NCBI RefSeq assembly: GCF_947387515.1 | Contig: NZ_CANDOB010000001.1 | Location: 248,001-312,000, forward strand | Length of the DNA: 64,000 nucleotides | Direction of reading: 5' to 3' | Source: Alkalihalobacillus sp. CinArs1 | GTDB lineage: Bacteria > Bacillota > Bacilli > Bacillales > Guptibacillaceae | Part shown: piece after piece, positions 33,862 through 44,111 of the stretch | How positions within the stretch are numbered: position 1 is the stretch's first letter | Layout: every line of letters begins with the position of its first letter | Notes under the pieces: model-generated | Database searches by the model: none | Told to the model about the DNA's origin: nothing | The model's input: only the letters and a program-made list of their open reading frames with translations | Program-made: the position numbers and the translations under genes

Positions 33862-35844
33862 TCAAGTTGTTTTTAGTGCTGAGAGAACTTTATATTTTTC
33901 TATATAATCCTTGACTACATCAACATACGTAGCGTGTGACCACGTAAGCGGAGCAACCGAGAGCGGCTTTCCTGTATAGGGATTGACTTGTTCAGGCAAT
34001 ATGCCACTTGATAAGGAGTGCTGGTGTGCCCATTCAAGGTGTACCTTTGCTTGGGCTAACTCCTCGATCGAATTTGCTTTTGCGATTTTCCACTTCGCCA
34101 TCCATAATGTGCAAATGATCCAAGGGTTTCCCGGTACCTCTTCTACGTTTTGTGATTGTTGAAAGTAATAATCACTTACGTAGCGAGCTATTCCACCGAC
34201 GGATGTTTTTACAGAAAGGCGCTCTTCTATTAATTCCATTGTTCTAACAATCCTCGGATCATCAGGCGGTAGTACTCCAAATGCAAATAATCCAAATACA
34301 CTACTCTCGATCGTATAATCTTTCGTTATCTCCCCTGTTTCACTATTTGTATAAATCCCCCTAATAAAACACGAGCGGTCTTCATCGTAAAAATGTTTTT
34401 CGATTCCTTTTTTAATTTTCTCTGCACCTGCAAAATAACTCTCTGCACGATCGTCTTCACCAAATAGTGTCGCAAATGAATATGCGGCCATTAACCCACC
34501 ATACGTTGCTGCTGCAGTGAAACTAAACACACCTAGACGCTCTTCCCATAGATCGTAGGAAGGGTGAGGTAAACTGAGCGATTCATCCATATAATCGAGC
34601 AGAAATCTAGCACCAGGCCGAATAAGGTATTTATAAAGTGATTGAGCAAACTCGATATCTCCCGTTGATTGATAATGCTCCCAAAAGGCCCACAGAACAA
34701 GAGCCGTCTCATCTTCTTGAATAGGAAGCTGCGGAGATCCTTTTCGATCGATATAAGGATGCCAGCTCGAACCAACCGATCCATCTGGATTATACTTATG
34801 ATGAAGGTAGCCATCAACGGACAACAGCTCAGCACAACATCTATAAAAATTTGAGACCATGCCGTGATAACCTGCTTTAGATAATGAAGCGGCTATCAAT
34901 GCCCCATCCCTCGGCCACATATAGCTGTAGTGATCGCGATTATAATGAAGGATATCAGAATCATTAGCAGCGATGATTGTTCCGTTCTGGTTAGTTTGAG
35001 TACGAACGATAAGAAGACTTCTCTTATATAGAGATAATAGATGAGGACTTAGATCAGATTCAGGAATAACTGATTTGTTTACCCATCTGTTCCAATACAT
35101 TCGGATTTTCTCAACCGTTAAACGAGTTCCGATTTCACTCACATACGCATGTAGGTTGTTAACTTCTTCCTTCGTTCTGCCGACTGTCATCCAATAATAG
35201 GCAGTCGTTTCAGAGTTAGCAGCAATTTTCGTTTCAAGCGAAAATGTACTATCAACAGATCCTTGTGCGATCGGATTCACATGGAGGTGACCATCTTCTG
35301 CATCGCGCCACGTACCTTCTGCAGATTGAAATCGTTTGACCCCTGTTGTATATTGCTCGATACCTCCACCATCTACCTCTCCATTAAACAAGAAATATCG
35401 ATACCGCTTGTAATGAATAATGGATTTAGTGTCTGGACAAAAGTAAGCCGTGTCTCCTACTTCAGTTTCATATATGTTTAAATCTTGATGAAAGAACAAA
35501 CGGACTTCCTTTTCTTTTTCTTCTAAGTTTTGAATCGTGATCTTACGTATCATCAACATTTCCCTCTGATGGACACCTTCTTCAAATATTAATTTCAATC
35601 CAAGATGAGGATGGTATGCTGAACTGTAAGTAACAAGAGTATCTTCGTCATAATCAGGGTTTATTTCCCATTCGGATGAATGTAACCACGAAAAATTCCC
35701 ATCTACCCATACTCCAATCCTGTTTGCATGTCCTTGAACATGATTTTGCTGACCTACATAAGGGTAATAGATATCTCTGATCTGCAAGAACTGATCCATA
35801 TTGATCAAGAGTTGTCCGTTTCCAATCACTAAGTGTCTAGGCAT
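33862..35844 (-). CDS. Glycoside hydrolase family 15 (glucoamylase-like)
   Basis: 660 residues, no signal peptide. The N-terminal beta-sandwich domain (about 1-250) is followed by an (alpha/alpha)6 barrel with HYSYMWPRDGALIAASL, QEDETALVLWAFWEHY, YDLWEERLGVFSFTAAATYGG and PLTWSHATYVDV. General acid/base Glu residues are likely in WEER and EQVNPY. Family members hydrolyse terminal alpha-glucosidic bonds, for example trehalose or maltodextrins; a cytoplasmic role is implied. It is inserted between rpmG and the pst operon relative to B. subtilis. Confidence 0.9.
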   Translation of the reverse strand: MPRHLVIGNGQLLINMDQFLQIRDIYYPYVGQQNHVQGHANRIGVWVDGNFSWLHSSEWEINPDYDEDTLVTYSSAYHPHLGLKLIFEEGVHQREMLMIRKITIQNLEEKEKEVRLFFHQDLNIYETEVGDTAYFCPDTKSIIHYKRYRYFLFNGEVDGGGIEQYTTGVKRFQSAEGTWRDAEDGHLHVNPIAQGSVDSTFSLETKIAANSETTAYYWMTVGRTKEEVNNLHAYVSEIGTRLTVEKIRMYWNRWVNKSVIPESDLSPHLLSLYKRSLLIVRTQTNQNGTIIAANDSDILHYNRDHYSYMWPRDGALIAASLSKAGYHGMVSNFYRCCAELLSVDGYLHHKYNPDGSVGSSWHPYIDRKGSPQLPIQEDETALVLWAFWEHYQSTGDIEFAQSLYKYLIRPGARFLLDYMDESLSLPHPSYDLWEERLGVFSFTAAATYGGLMAAYSFATLFGEDDRAESYFAGAEKIKKGIEKHFYDEDRSCFIRGIYTNSETGEITKDYTIESSVFGLFAFGVLPPDDPRIVRTMELIEERLSVKTSVGGIARYVSDYYFQQSQNVEEVPGNPWIICTLWMAKWKIAKANSIEELAQAKVHLEWAHQHSLSSGILPEQVNPYTGKPLSVAPLTWSHATYVDVVKDYIEKYKVLSALKTT

Positions 35845-35921
35845 CTTGTCCCTCCTCGTCCACATCTATTTTAGTGTATTTCACAAACCTTCGAGAGATT
35901 ACTTGTACGAGAGATAAACAT

Positions 35922-35956
35922 AAAAAAAGCCGCCTTCCTATATAGGAAGGCGGCTT
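35922..35956 (-). terminator. Terminator of the pst-phoU operon
   Basis: AAGCCGCCTTCC / GGAAGGCGGCTT, 12 bp, 6-nt self-complementary centre, followed on the minus strand by TTTTTTTA. Confidence 0.92.
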
Positions 35957-35961
35957 ACATA

Positions 35962-36621
35962 TTAAGCGTTCAAATCGTATCGTTTACCTTTTACAACATA
36001 AATCACACTTTCAGAGATATTCGTGCAGTGATCACCAATTCTCTCAATGTAACGACAGATAAATGCGAGTTGCTGAATCTGACTAATACTATCAGGGTAT
36101 TTTGTCATGAGTTCGAGTAGTTCTTTTACCAATCGACCATACATCGTATCGATTTCGTCATCAGCATCCGCAACAGCTTTCGCTTGATTCACATCTTCTT
36201 CATAGAAGGATGACAATACTTCTCTTAGCATGTTGTTTGCTTTTTCAGCAAGAGCAGGTATCTCTTCGATTGGCTTTACGAAAGGTTTATCACCGATTCG
36301 GATGATCGACTTCGCGATGTTAACAGCCAGATCGCCTACTCTTTCAACATCAGTAGAAATTTTAAGCGCTGAAATCAAACGACGTAAATCTGAAGCAAGT
36401 GGTTGTTCTTTTGCAATAAGCCAAATTACTTTTTCGTTGATCTCTTCTTCGAGTTCATTAATTTCGTGATCATTATCGATGATTTCAAGAGCTTTCTCTA
36501 CATCCTGGTTTTTCAATGCTTTAATTGATTCGTCAACAGCGAGCTGAGCAAGAGAACCTAGCTCTAACAGTTGAGCTTTGATTTCATCTAATTGTTCTTG
36601 GAAATTTTCTCTAACTACCAT
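35962..36621 (-). CDS. phoU: Phosphate transport system regulator PhoU
   Basis: 219 residues of two three-helix repeats, each with an acidic metal-binding signature (DVERVGDLAVNIAK and YIERIGDHCTNISE). PhoU links Pst to the PhoR sensor and restrains uptake. It is last in the pst operon, 21 nt from pstB. B. subtilis 168 lacks phoU and carries a second pstB at this place instead, so this is a difference from the model. Confidence 0.95.
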   Translation of the reverse strand: MVVRENFQEQLDEIKAQLLELGSLAQLAVDESIKALKNQDVEKALEIIDNDHEINELEEEINEKVIWLIAKEQPLASDLRRLISALKISTDVERVGDLAVNIAKSIIRIGDKPFVKPIEEIPALAEKANNMLREVLSSFYEEDVNQAKAVADADDEIDTMYGRLVKELLELMTKYPDSISQIQQLAFICRYIERIGDHCTNISESVIYVVKGKRYDLNA

Positions 36622-36642
36622 AAACAGTCACCCCCGAAATTT

Positions 36643-37467
36643 TTAACCGAAACGGCCAGTAATATAGTCTTCTGTACGCTTATCTGATGGATTAGAAAAC
36701 AGCTTGTTCGTATCAGAGAATTCAACCACTTCACCATTTAGGAAAAAGGCTGTTTTATCGGAGATTCGAGCTGCCTGCTGCATGTTATGCGTAACGATGA
36801 TGATACTGAATTCTTTCTTCAATTCTTGAACGAGTTCCTCAACTTTAAGTGTAGAGATCGGATCAAGTGCGGATGTTGGCTCATCCATCAAGATAACGTC
36901 TGGTTCGATTGCAAGACAGCGCGCAATACAAAGACGCTGTTGCTGTCCACCCGAAAGACCGTATGCATTCTCATTCAATCGATCTTTCACTTCTTCCCAT
37001 AGAGCTGCGCCTTTTAAGCTTTTCTCTACGATTTCATCGAGTACTTTTTTATTCTTGATTCCGTGGATTTTAGGGCCGTATACCACATTCTCATAAATAG
37101 ATTTCGGGAATGGGTTTGGCTTCTGGAATACCATTCCTACTTTTGTACGAAGATCTTCCACTTTATATTTGCTATCGAAGATATTATTGTCACGGTATTT
37201 AATATCACCAGACATTTTTACGATCGGCACCATTTCAACCATTCTGTTTAGGGCTTTGATAAATGTAGACTTTCCGCAACCTGAAGGTCCGATAATTGCA
37301 GTGACCTTATGTTCAGGAATTTCAAAGTTAATATCCGTTAACGCTTGATCTTTCCCATACCATAAGTTGAAGTTCTCAATTTTGTATACTGATTGACCAT
37401 CTGCTTTTTGTTCAGCTTCAGCACGTTGAGGTTTTTGGATCTTTTTTTCATCCATAATTGTTTTCAT
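36643..37467 (-). CDS. pstB: Phosphate ABC transporter ATPase PstB
   Basis: 274 residues; Walker [13 protein letters not shown], signature [12 protein letters not shown], Walker [14 protein letters not shown] and switch His in [22 protein letters not shown] at the N-terminus is typical of PstB. A charged extension of about 25 residues precedes the core. It powers high-affinity phosphate import with PstSCA. Confidence 0.96.
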   Translation of the reverse strand: MKTIMDEKKIQKPQRAEAEQKADGQSVYKIENFNLWYGKDQALTDINFEIPEHKVTAIIGPSGCGKSTFIKALNRMVEMVPIVKMSGDIKYRDNNIFDSKYKVEDLRTKVGMVFQKPNPFPKSIYENVVYGPKIHGIKNKKVLDEIVEKSLKGAALWEEVKDRLNENAYGLSGGQQQRLCIARCLAIEPDVILMDEPTSALDPISTLKVEELVQELKKEFSIIIVTHNMQQAARISDKTAFFLNGEVVEFSDTNKLFSNPSDKRTEDYITGRFG

Positions 37468-37512
37468 GATAACATTCCCCTTTTCATGTTGATGAGTAGA
37501 GCACGACTTTTC

Positions 37513-38391
37513 TTATAAACGTTTTGAAAATTTATTACGAATTAACACAGCGATAGAATTCATGATTAAAAGCATAGCGAGTAAAACAATAATTCCAGCT
37601 GCCGCTACGTCATGGAATTCTGTTTGTGGACGACTTGTCCAGTTAAAGATCTGAATCGGCATAACAGTAAAACCAGAAAGAAGGTTCTCAGGTAAATAGG
37701 CAACGAACGTAAGAGCTCCAATCATTAGGAGTGGTGCTGTTTCACCAATTGCTCTTGATAGTGCCAAAATTCCCCCAGTCAAGATTCCTGGAATTGCTGC
37801 TGGTAGTACGACTCTGCGAATGGTTTGCCACTTCGTCGCTCCCATTGCGTAAGATGCTTCCCTTAATTCTTTCGGCACAGAACGAACGGATTCCTGTGAA
37901 GCTACAACGATGATCGGCAAGATCAATAAGCTCATCGTTAAACCACCGGCAAGAACACTACGTCCCATCTCAAGCATACGAACGAATACTGTCAGACCGA
38001 GTAAACCAAATACAATAGATGGCACACCCGCAAGATTTGAAATGTTCAATTGAATGAACGTCGTAAATCGGTTTTTCTTTGCGTATTCTTCAAGGTAAAT
38101 CGCTGTACCAACTCCTAGAATCAATGAAACAGGTGCAATGACTCCCATAACCCACAGGGACCCATAAAATGCAGCCTTTATTCCTGCTTTTTCAGGGAAA
38201 CGTGATGCGAAGTTTTGAAAGAATTCTAAGTCTAAATACCCAATTCCTTGAGTGAATATCCGATAAAGGAGGATAACGAGAACAACAAGCGCGAACATAG
38301 TAGCCCCAAAAAAGACTCCTTTTAGTACGTTGTTCTTCATCAACCTCGTTTGCATTTTACTTTTAACTTTTGATTGATCGATTAATTGCAT
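37513..38391 (-). CDS. pstA: Phosphate ABC transporter permease PstA
   Basis: 292 residues, six membrane segments. The EAA loop is AMGATKWQTIRRVVLPAAIPGILTG in parts, and SRAIGETAPLLMIGAL follows. It forms the channel with PstC. The start overlaps the pstC stop by one base, so translation is coupled. Confidence 0.95.
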   Translation of the reverse strand: MQLIDQSKVKSKMQTRLMKNNVLKGVFFGATMFALVVLVILLYRIFTQGIGYLDLEFFQNFASRFPEKAGIKAAFYGSLWVMGVIAPVSLILGVGTAIYLEEYAKKNRFTTFIQLNISNLAGVPSIVFGLLGLTVFVRMLEMGRSVLAGGLTMSLLILPIIVVASQESVRSVPKELREASYAMGATKWQTIRRVVLPAAIPGILTGGILALSRAIGETAPLLMIGALTFVAYLPENLLSGFTVMPIQIFNWTSRPQTEFHDVAAAGIIVLLAMLLIMNSIAVLIRNKFSKRL

Positions 38392-39323
38392 TAGTATTCC
38401 TCCCTGAATCTTCGAGAAATATATTGAGCGATGAGGTTCATGATCAGAGTGAATAAGAACAGCGTCATCCCTACTGCATAGATACTATAGTAGATCGTTG
38501 TACCAAATCCAGCATCTCCAAGACTCACCTGAACGATATACGAAGTCATTGTTTGAATCGACTCGGTTACGTCCATTGTTAGCTTAGGTGTAGCACCACC
38601 AGCTACCGTTACGATCATTGTTTCTCCGATCGCTCTTGAAATAGCTAGAACAAATGAAGCGATGATACCAGAGAGAGCTGCAGGTAGAACAACTTTCACC
38701 GCAACTTCAAATCGAGTTGCACCTAGTCCGAGAGCACCTTCTCTAATTGCATTTGGAACAGAACTCATAGCATCCTCAGATAGGGAAGCGACCATTGGTA
38801 TGATCATAATCCCAACCACAATTCCTGGGCTCAAAGCATTAAATACAGGAAGATTTGGAATAACGTTCTGCAATACCGGAGTTACAAATGTTAGCGCGAA
38901 GAATCCGTAAACAATCGTTGGAATTCCTGCTAGTACTTCCAATATCGGTTTAATAAATCGTCTTACACGATCACTTGCATATTCACTCAAATAAATGGCA
39001 GCAGCTAATCCGAATGGGATTGCTACAAGCATAGCAATAACTGTAATCATAAGAGTTCCTGAAATAAGCGGCCAAATACCATAGTCAGGATCTCCTTCAA
39101 AGAAAGGATACCAATCTTTATTTGTAAAGAATTCAATTATTGAAACACGACTAAAGAACGTTATGGTTTCAACAATAAGCGTAAATACGATTCCTAACGT
39201 CGTTAGTACTGATAGAACAGCACACAAAAGCAACAAACCTGGGACTAATTTTTCCATAAAGTTTAATCGAGTTTTTTGCTTTTCTTTTTTATCTTTAATC
39301 ATTTGACGTATAGATCTTTCCAT
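38391..39323 (-). CDS. pstC: Phosphate ABC transporter permease PstC
   Basis: 310 residues with a cytoplasmic N-terminal helix ([15 protein letters not shown]) and six membrane segments. The EAA loop [18 protein letters not shown] and [15 protein letters not shown] are the family pattern. The ATG follows GGGGGAG by 8 nt; the frame to 39389 is not supported. Second gene of the operon. Confidence 0.95.
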   Translation of the reverse strand: MERSIRQMIKDKKEKQKTRLNFMEKLVPGLLLLCAVLSVLTTLGIVFTLIVETITFFSRVSIIEFFTNKDWYPFFEGDPDYGIWPLISGTLMITVIAMLVAIPFGLAAAIYLSEYASDRVRRFIKPILEVLAGIPTIVYGFFALTFVTPVLQNVIPNLPVFNALSPGIVVGIMIIPMVASLSEDAMSSVPNAIREGALGLGATRFEVAVKVVLPAALSGIIASFVLAISRAIGETMIVTVAGGATPKLTMDVTESIQTMTSYIVQVSLGDAGFGTTIYYSIYAVGMTLFLFTLIMNLIAQYISRRFREEY

Positions 39324-39406
39324 AATATTACTCCCCCTCACACAAGAGCAAAACAGGTTAAAGTGAGGAGCGTATTTACTCCTCACCACAACCGTTTTTC
39401 AATCCG

Positions 39407-40363
39407 TTATTTTCCAGCTATCTCGTTTAACTTGTCCATAGCTTCCGTATACTTTTCATCAGGTAGTGCTACATAGCCAACAGCTTCAGCCATTTCGCCA
39501 CCGTTTTCGATTATATACTTACTGAAGTCATATACTGCTTCATCGTCTTTAACAGCAGAATGCTTGATGTAAGTGTAAAGTGGACGAGAAAGTGGCTCAT
39601 ACGTTCCATCTTGAATTGTTTCAGCGTTAGGCTCGATTGCTTCACCATCACCATTTACAATTGGAACAACATTTAGATTATCTTTGTTTTCAAGGTAGTA
39701 AGCATATCCGAAGAACGCCATACCGTTTTTAGAACCAGTTACACCGTTAACAAGAACGTTGTCATCTTCTGAAAGTGTTGCTTCTTTATTCATTTGCTCT
39801 TCTTCTAGAACAACTTCGTTGAAATAGTCATACGTACCAGAGTCAGTACCCGGGCTGAATAGTTCGATCTTTTCTTCAGGCCATTCAGAGTTAATTTCGC
39901 TCCATGTTGAAACTTTTCCAGTCCAGATCTTGTTAAGTTCTTCGATTGTAAGCTGATCTACCCAATCATTCTCAGCGTTTACAACGATAGAAAGTCCGTC
40001 TTTTGCAACTTCGAATTCAGTAAATTCAATACCAGCTTCTTCTAGTGCAGCAACTTCCTCTTCTTTGATCGGACGAGATGCGTTACTCATGTCAGTCTCA
40101 CCGTTAGAGAATTTTTCAAATCCACCGCCAGAACCGGAAACACCTACACTAACTTGAACTTTAGGTTGAGCAGCTGCATATTCTTCAGCTAGAGCTTCAA
40201 AGATCGGGAATACAGTAGAAGATCCGTCTACCATAACGTCGCCAGATAATTCTTCTCCGCCTCCAGACTCACCGCCTGAGTTTTCCGAGTTGTTTCCACA
40301 AGCTGCTGCGAAAACCAAAATCAATGACATTACTAGCGTTAATGCGATGCCTTTAAATTTCAT
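39407..40363 (-). CDS. pstS: Phosphate-binding lipoprotein PstS
   Basis: 318 residues. Lipoprotein signal with lipobox FAAAC (Cys22), then a Gly/Ser/Glu linker and the binding domain. Phosphate contacts are expected in VDGSSTVFP, SGSGGGFEKF, PGTDSGTYDYF. Anchored outside, it delivers phosphate to PstCA. It has AGGGGG upstream and is preceded by a PhoP box; as the first cistron it is likely the most highly expressed. Confidence 0.96.
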   Translation of the reverse strand: MKFKGIALTLVMSLILVFAAACGNNSENSGGESGGGEELSGDVMVDGSSTVFPIFEALAEEYAAAQPKVQVSVGVSGSGGGFEKFSNGETDMSNASRPIKEEEVAALEEAGIEFTEFEVAKDGLSIVVNAENDWVDQLTIEELNKIWTGKVSTWSEINSEWPEEKIELFSPGTDSGTYDYFNEVVLEEEQMNKEATLSEDDNVLVNGVTGSKNGMAFFGYAYYLENKDNLNVVPIVNGDGEAIEPNAETIQDGTYEPLSRPLYTYIKHSAVKDDEAVYDFSKYIIENGGEMAEAVGYVALPDEKYTEAMDKLNEIAGK

Positions 40364-40440
40364 GTGCTTTTTCCCCCTAAATGGATGTGTTTTTTGTATG
40401 GGTCATTAGGACTCCTACTGACCTCTCAACCACAATTACA

Positions 40441-40494
40441 AGAATACAGCTTGTTTATTAATTGCATATAAACCGATTGTAAAGATAGTGTAAA
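40441..40494 (-). promoter_or_regulatory. PhoP box and promoter of pstS
   Basis: Minus strand: TTTACA, TTTACA, TTTATA, TTAATA at exact 11-bp steps (starting at 40494, 40483, 40472 and 40461, minus-strand 5' ends), followed 9 nt later by TATTCT (40446-40441) as -10. Four TT(A/T/C)A(C/T)A repeats with 5-bp spacers are the Bacillus PhoP binding pattern. Confidence 0.92.
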
Positions 40495-40593
40495 TGCTTG
40501 TAGAAATCCTTATTTTCTTGCATATAATTGAAAGTTGTTGTCGAAAGCGCAGGACTTTAGACCTGATTAATCCTTACTCTTCCCAAACCAAAA

Positions 40594-40622
40594 AGAAAAA
40601 ACCGCATTTCTGCGGTTTTTTA
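40594..40622 (-). terminator. Terminator of pbpA
   Basis: AAACCGCA / TGCGGTTT stem, loop TTTC, with A/T tracts on each side; it abuts the pbpA stop. Confidence 0.87.
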
Positions 40623-40624
40623 TC

Positions 40625-42655
40625 TCATTCTTTATCCTTATTTTCAATTTCACTTCCACTAGGTACTTTCGCCTTGTTTTTGAGGTCGAAATAGGCATCT
40701 AATATTCTTCCGCCTATTTTCTTATTAACAAAGCCAGAGCTCGAATCGTTTACTTCCGGTATGACAACAGAAAAGGCAACCTCTGGATCGTTATAAGGAG
40801 CAAATCCTACAAGGGTCAAATTGTACTCCTCTCCGATCTGAGCCGTTCCTGTCTTTCCAGCTGCAACATAGTCATCACTCTGAAAGAAGTTATAATTCGT
40901 TCCTGCAGTTCCTTCTTTCGTATTCATAACCATCCACATTCCCCTTTGAATGTGTTCTACTTCATCTTTGCTCATTTTTACTTTATTCAATACTTCAGGA
41001 GTATGTTGAAAAAGGACAGTATTGGACAGTGTATCGCTTTCTGATGGTTCATGTACTTCTTTTAATAGATGAGGTTTAATGCGATAGCCTCCATTTGCAA
41101 TCGTAGAAACGTATTGCGCCATTTGCATTGGCGTATACGTATCATACTGTCCGATCGACAAATCAAGTAAATTACCGAACACCCCAATTCCTCCATTAAG
41201 ACCTGCACTTTCACCAGGGAGATCGATTCCAGTTGGAACACCTAATCCAAATTGAGAGAATGCTTCTCTCATTTGATTGTACGCTTCAGGGTTATAGCTA
41301 CTCCTCTTATTAGGTTCGTAGTCATACCCTGCCATCATCATTGCGATTTTAAACATATAGACGTTTGAAGACTTTTGTATTGCCACTAAATCCGATATTC
41401 TGCCCATCGCTCTAGAGGTATAAGAAGATTTGGTTTGACCATTCGAAAATCGAAGCACCTCATCTACTAGCATATCGTTGGGATTAATGACATCATATTG
41501 ATACCCAGTTAATACTGTAGCTCCCTTAATCGTAGAGCCCATCGCATATGAATCTCCGATCACACCAAAGGTTCTGCCCGTATACTTCCCATTATTATAA
41601 GCTTTACCTGCTATTGATAGAACTTCGCCAGTAGCAGGGTCCATCATCACAACATACCCTCTAGTCGCACCATATTTTCTGGCATCACGTAATTCTTCTT
41701 CTAAAATTTCCTCTACTTGTTGTTGTAGATCGATATCGATCGATAAAACAAGATCATTTCCGCGTTGTCCCTCTATTACTTCTGGCTCACCAATCGGCTC
41801 ACCGGATTTATCCGTTACAAATTTTTGTTTTTCTTTTTGTCCTTTGAGATATTCTTCATATTGCTTCTCAAGATAGCTAATACCTACTTGGTCATTCCTA
41901 TCATAATCTCTAATTCGGTAGTAAGTAAGGCTTTCACGAGGAATGTGTCCTACATTTCCAAAGATTGTTTGAAGCGTCTCACCATATGGATATTCCCTTG
42001 TCGCGTCAGCTTGAATATCAACTCCAGGTAATTCACCGAGGTTTTCACTAATGCGTGCGATCTCATCTTCCGTTAACCCCATCTTAATCGTTTGAGAAGA
42101 AAGAGCGTACCCATTATCCATCGCTCTCTTTATGGCTGCTACTTCTAGTTCAGTCTCATCAGCTTTTATTTCAGCTAAATCTTTATCATCGATGCGCTCT
42201 ATTTGGAGCTTGTAAGCCTCTGTTGAATCTAAATTCTCCCACTCTTGTTCTGAGAGCTTCTGTTTCGCTTCTTCTGGGCGAGTCACGATCCAATAATCCT
42301 TTAAATCCCGATCTGTAACTTCTTCAGAATCTTTCTCGATTAGTTCGGCGAGTTTTCTTGCAAGATCTAATCGTTCTGATTGATTCGTATTTTGTGTTCT
42401 TATGTACGTAAGAGCGAACTCGGGATTATTATCTACAAGCACTCTTCCGTAACGGTCATACATCTTTCCTCTAGGGGCACTTGATTCTGCCGTTACATTT
42501 TCAGTCTGCTCTGATACCCGTTCATATTCTTCACCGTCCACAATTTGAATGACGCCAAGACGCAATACAAGAACTGAAAATAAAATAAAAACGGACAAGA
42601 ATAATATATTTAACCTTATCGGCACGTGGTTCTTTTTCTTTCTATTAGGATTCAC
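40625..42655 (-). CDS. pbpA: Class B penicillin-binding protein PBP2A type
   Basis: 676 residues from GTG (VNPNRKKKNHVPIRL), 6 nt after AAAGGAAG. One N-terminal membrane anchor (NILFLSVFILFSVLVLRL), a dimerisation domain with APRGKMYDRYGRVL, and a transpeptidase domain with the active-site STIK in MGSTIKGA, SSN in KSSNVYM and KTG in AGKTGTAQ. It crosslinks lateral-wall peptidoglycan with RodA. The position upstream of the pst operon matches B. subtilis pbpA. Confidence 0.94.
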   Translation of the reverse strand: MNPNRKKKNHVPIRLNILFLSVFILFSVLVLRLGVIQIVDGEEYERVSEQTENVTAESSAPRGKMYDRYGRVLVDNNPEFALTYIRTQNTNQSERLDLARKLAELIEKDSEEVTDRDLKDYWIVTRPEEAKQKLSEQEWENLDSTEAYKLQIERIDDKDLAEIKADETELEVAAIKRAMDNGYALSSQTIKMGLTEDEIARISENLGELPGVDIQADATREYPYGETLQTIFGNVGHIPRESLTYYRIRDYDRNDQVGISYLEKQYEEYLKGQKEKQKFVTDKSGEPIGEPEVIEGQRGNDLVLSIDIDLQQQVEEILEEELRDARKYGATRGYVVMMDPATGEVLSIAGKAYNNGKYTGRTFGVIGDSYAMGSTIKGATVLTGYQYDVINPNDMLVDEVLRFSNGQTKSSYTSRAMGRISDLVAIQKSSNVYMFKIAMMMAGYDYEPNKRSSYNPEAYNQMREAFSQFGLGVPTGIDLPGESAGLNGGIGVFGNLLDLSIGQYDTYTPMQMAQYVSTIANGGYRIKPHLLKEVHEPSESDTLSNTVLFQHTPEVLNKVKMSKDEVEHIQRGMWMVMNTKEGTAGTNYNFFQSDDYVAAGKTGTAQIGEEYNLTLVGFAPYNDPEVAFSVVIPEVNDSSSGFVNKKIGGRILDAYFDLKNKAKVPSGSEIENKDKE

Positions 42656-42682
42656 GTTATTCTTCCTTTCAACAAACAATTA

Positions 42683-42705
42683 GGCACCTGTAGAGTACAG
42701 GTGCC
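42683..42705 (-). terminator. Hairpin between yqgE and pbpA, weak terminator or processing site
   Basis: A perfect 10-bp stem GGCACCTGTA / TACAGGTGCC with a 3-nt loop. On the minus strand TAATTGTTTG follows, too poor in U for a strong terminator. It lies 27 nt ahead of the pbpA GTG. Confidence 0.5.
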
Positions 42706-42763
42706 CTATCCCATATTTATTTACTATACTTAGTGATACACCAATTGTAAAGGGTATAATGAG

Positions 42764-44011
42764 CTATTGAACTGGCTCTACAGACTTTTCACTAAAAGCC
42801 CTAACAATCTTGAGTTTTCTATAGAAGAAGAAAATAATGGAATGACCAATTCCTAGGATCATCAATAGTGTAGGTACGATTTGAACATCGTTTGAAATCG
42901 AGATCGCTATTAGAAACACAGTGATCGATACAACCCTTCCAAAGTTTAAATACACCTCTCTTACTACAATGTACTCAATCCTCATTTCCGCAGCATTCCA
43001 AGCTTTTCCGATCACATCGTATGTTAGTGATACATATGGAACAAACAAAACGGGATAAGCGATTGAAATACAAATGCCGTAAAGCAACAAGCGCGGGAAC
43101 GTTAATTCAAATAAAAGAATAACCACTGAGACATATAGCATAATTCCTGCATAAAGAATTGCTTTTATACGAAAACGTGGTTTTATTAATCTTGTCGCAA
43201 GGTAATAAACCAGGAATGAAACAGCGGAATTCACCAAACCAAATGTTCCTATCGCAAGCTCACTGCCAGTCGTAATAAATACGAGAACAGCAATGACAAA
43301 AATAAATGTTCCCTCTCTTAACCCTTGGAAGAAGTGAGCATGAAGAACATTTAGCCAATCGCTGTTAGATTTACGTTCGTTGAAAACTCGCATGAATGAA
43401 AAGTTGCCTTTCGCTGATCGCCTCTTTAAGAAAAAACTCAAGATAACCGCAGCTGAGAAAAGCAGCAGTGAGACTCCAAATATGATTTTGTACCCCGTGT
43501 ATGATTCAAGACTTGAAATGACTACTCCTGCGAAAATAGGACCGATCATTCCAGCAAAAGAAGTTAGAAGTCCCAGAAAACCATTAAAAAAATCTCTCGT
43601 ATCAGGCTCAGTTATTTCAAATGTTAATACATTAAACGCAAGCCAATAAAACCCAAACCCAATTCCAAGCAGTGCTCCCAATAAGACGAGCAACTGGCCA
43701 GCATTTTGCCCTAGTAGTAAAACCGTAATATAAAATAGCGCCAAAAAGATTACGCCGATTCTCAATACAATCACTCGATCCATCTTTTTAGCCCATCGTC
43801 CAGCTAAAATAAATGTAAGCGGTTGACTGATGACAACTGAAAGGTTGTAAATCGCAATATCTGCAAATTCACCTGTTTGTTTCCATAAATAAACGTTTAC
43901 AAACGTATTTGAAAGAGCAATGCTCAAAGCATACAATCCGCCGATCGTTAATAATAAGAGTAGATCTTTTGTAACAGCTATATCACCCATTACGTGTTTA
44001 AGTACTTTCAT
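42764..44011 (-). CDS. yqgE: Major facilitator superfamily transporter (YqgE)
   Basis: 415 residues with twelve hydrophobic segments. The loop AGRWAKKMDRVIVLR between helices 2 and 3 is the MFS motif A equivalent. No substrate can be assigned. It lies beside pbpA as in B. subtilis. Confidence 0.87.
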   Translation of the reverse strand: MKVLKHVMGDIAVTKDLLLLLTIGGLYALSIALSNTFVNVYLWKQTGEFADIAIYNLSVVISQPLTFILAGRWAKKMDRVIVLRIGVIFLALFYITVLLLGQNAGQLLVLLGALLGIGFGFYWLAFNVLTFEITEPDTRDFFNGFLGLLTSFAGMIGPIFAGVVISSLESYTGYKIIFGVSLLLFSAAVILSFFLKRRSAKGNFSFMRVFNERKSNSDWLNVLHAHFFQGLREGTFIFVIAVLVFITTGSELAIGTFGLVNSAVSFLVYYLATRLIKPRFRIKAILYAGIMLYVSVVILLFELTFPRLLLYGICISIAYPVLFVPYVSLTYDVIGKAWNAAEMRIEYIVVREVYLNFGRVVSITVFLIAISISNDVQIVPTLLMILGIGHSIIFFFYRKLKIVRAFSEKSVEPVQ

Positions 44012-44111
44012 GGCAAACTCCCCTTTTTTCCTCCTCCCTTATTTTGTATTAATTCTGTCTCCTTATGCGAAAGATTAGAAATGGGTAAGATGTTTTTGAA
44101 AGGAGAGTTCG

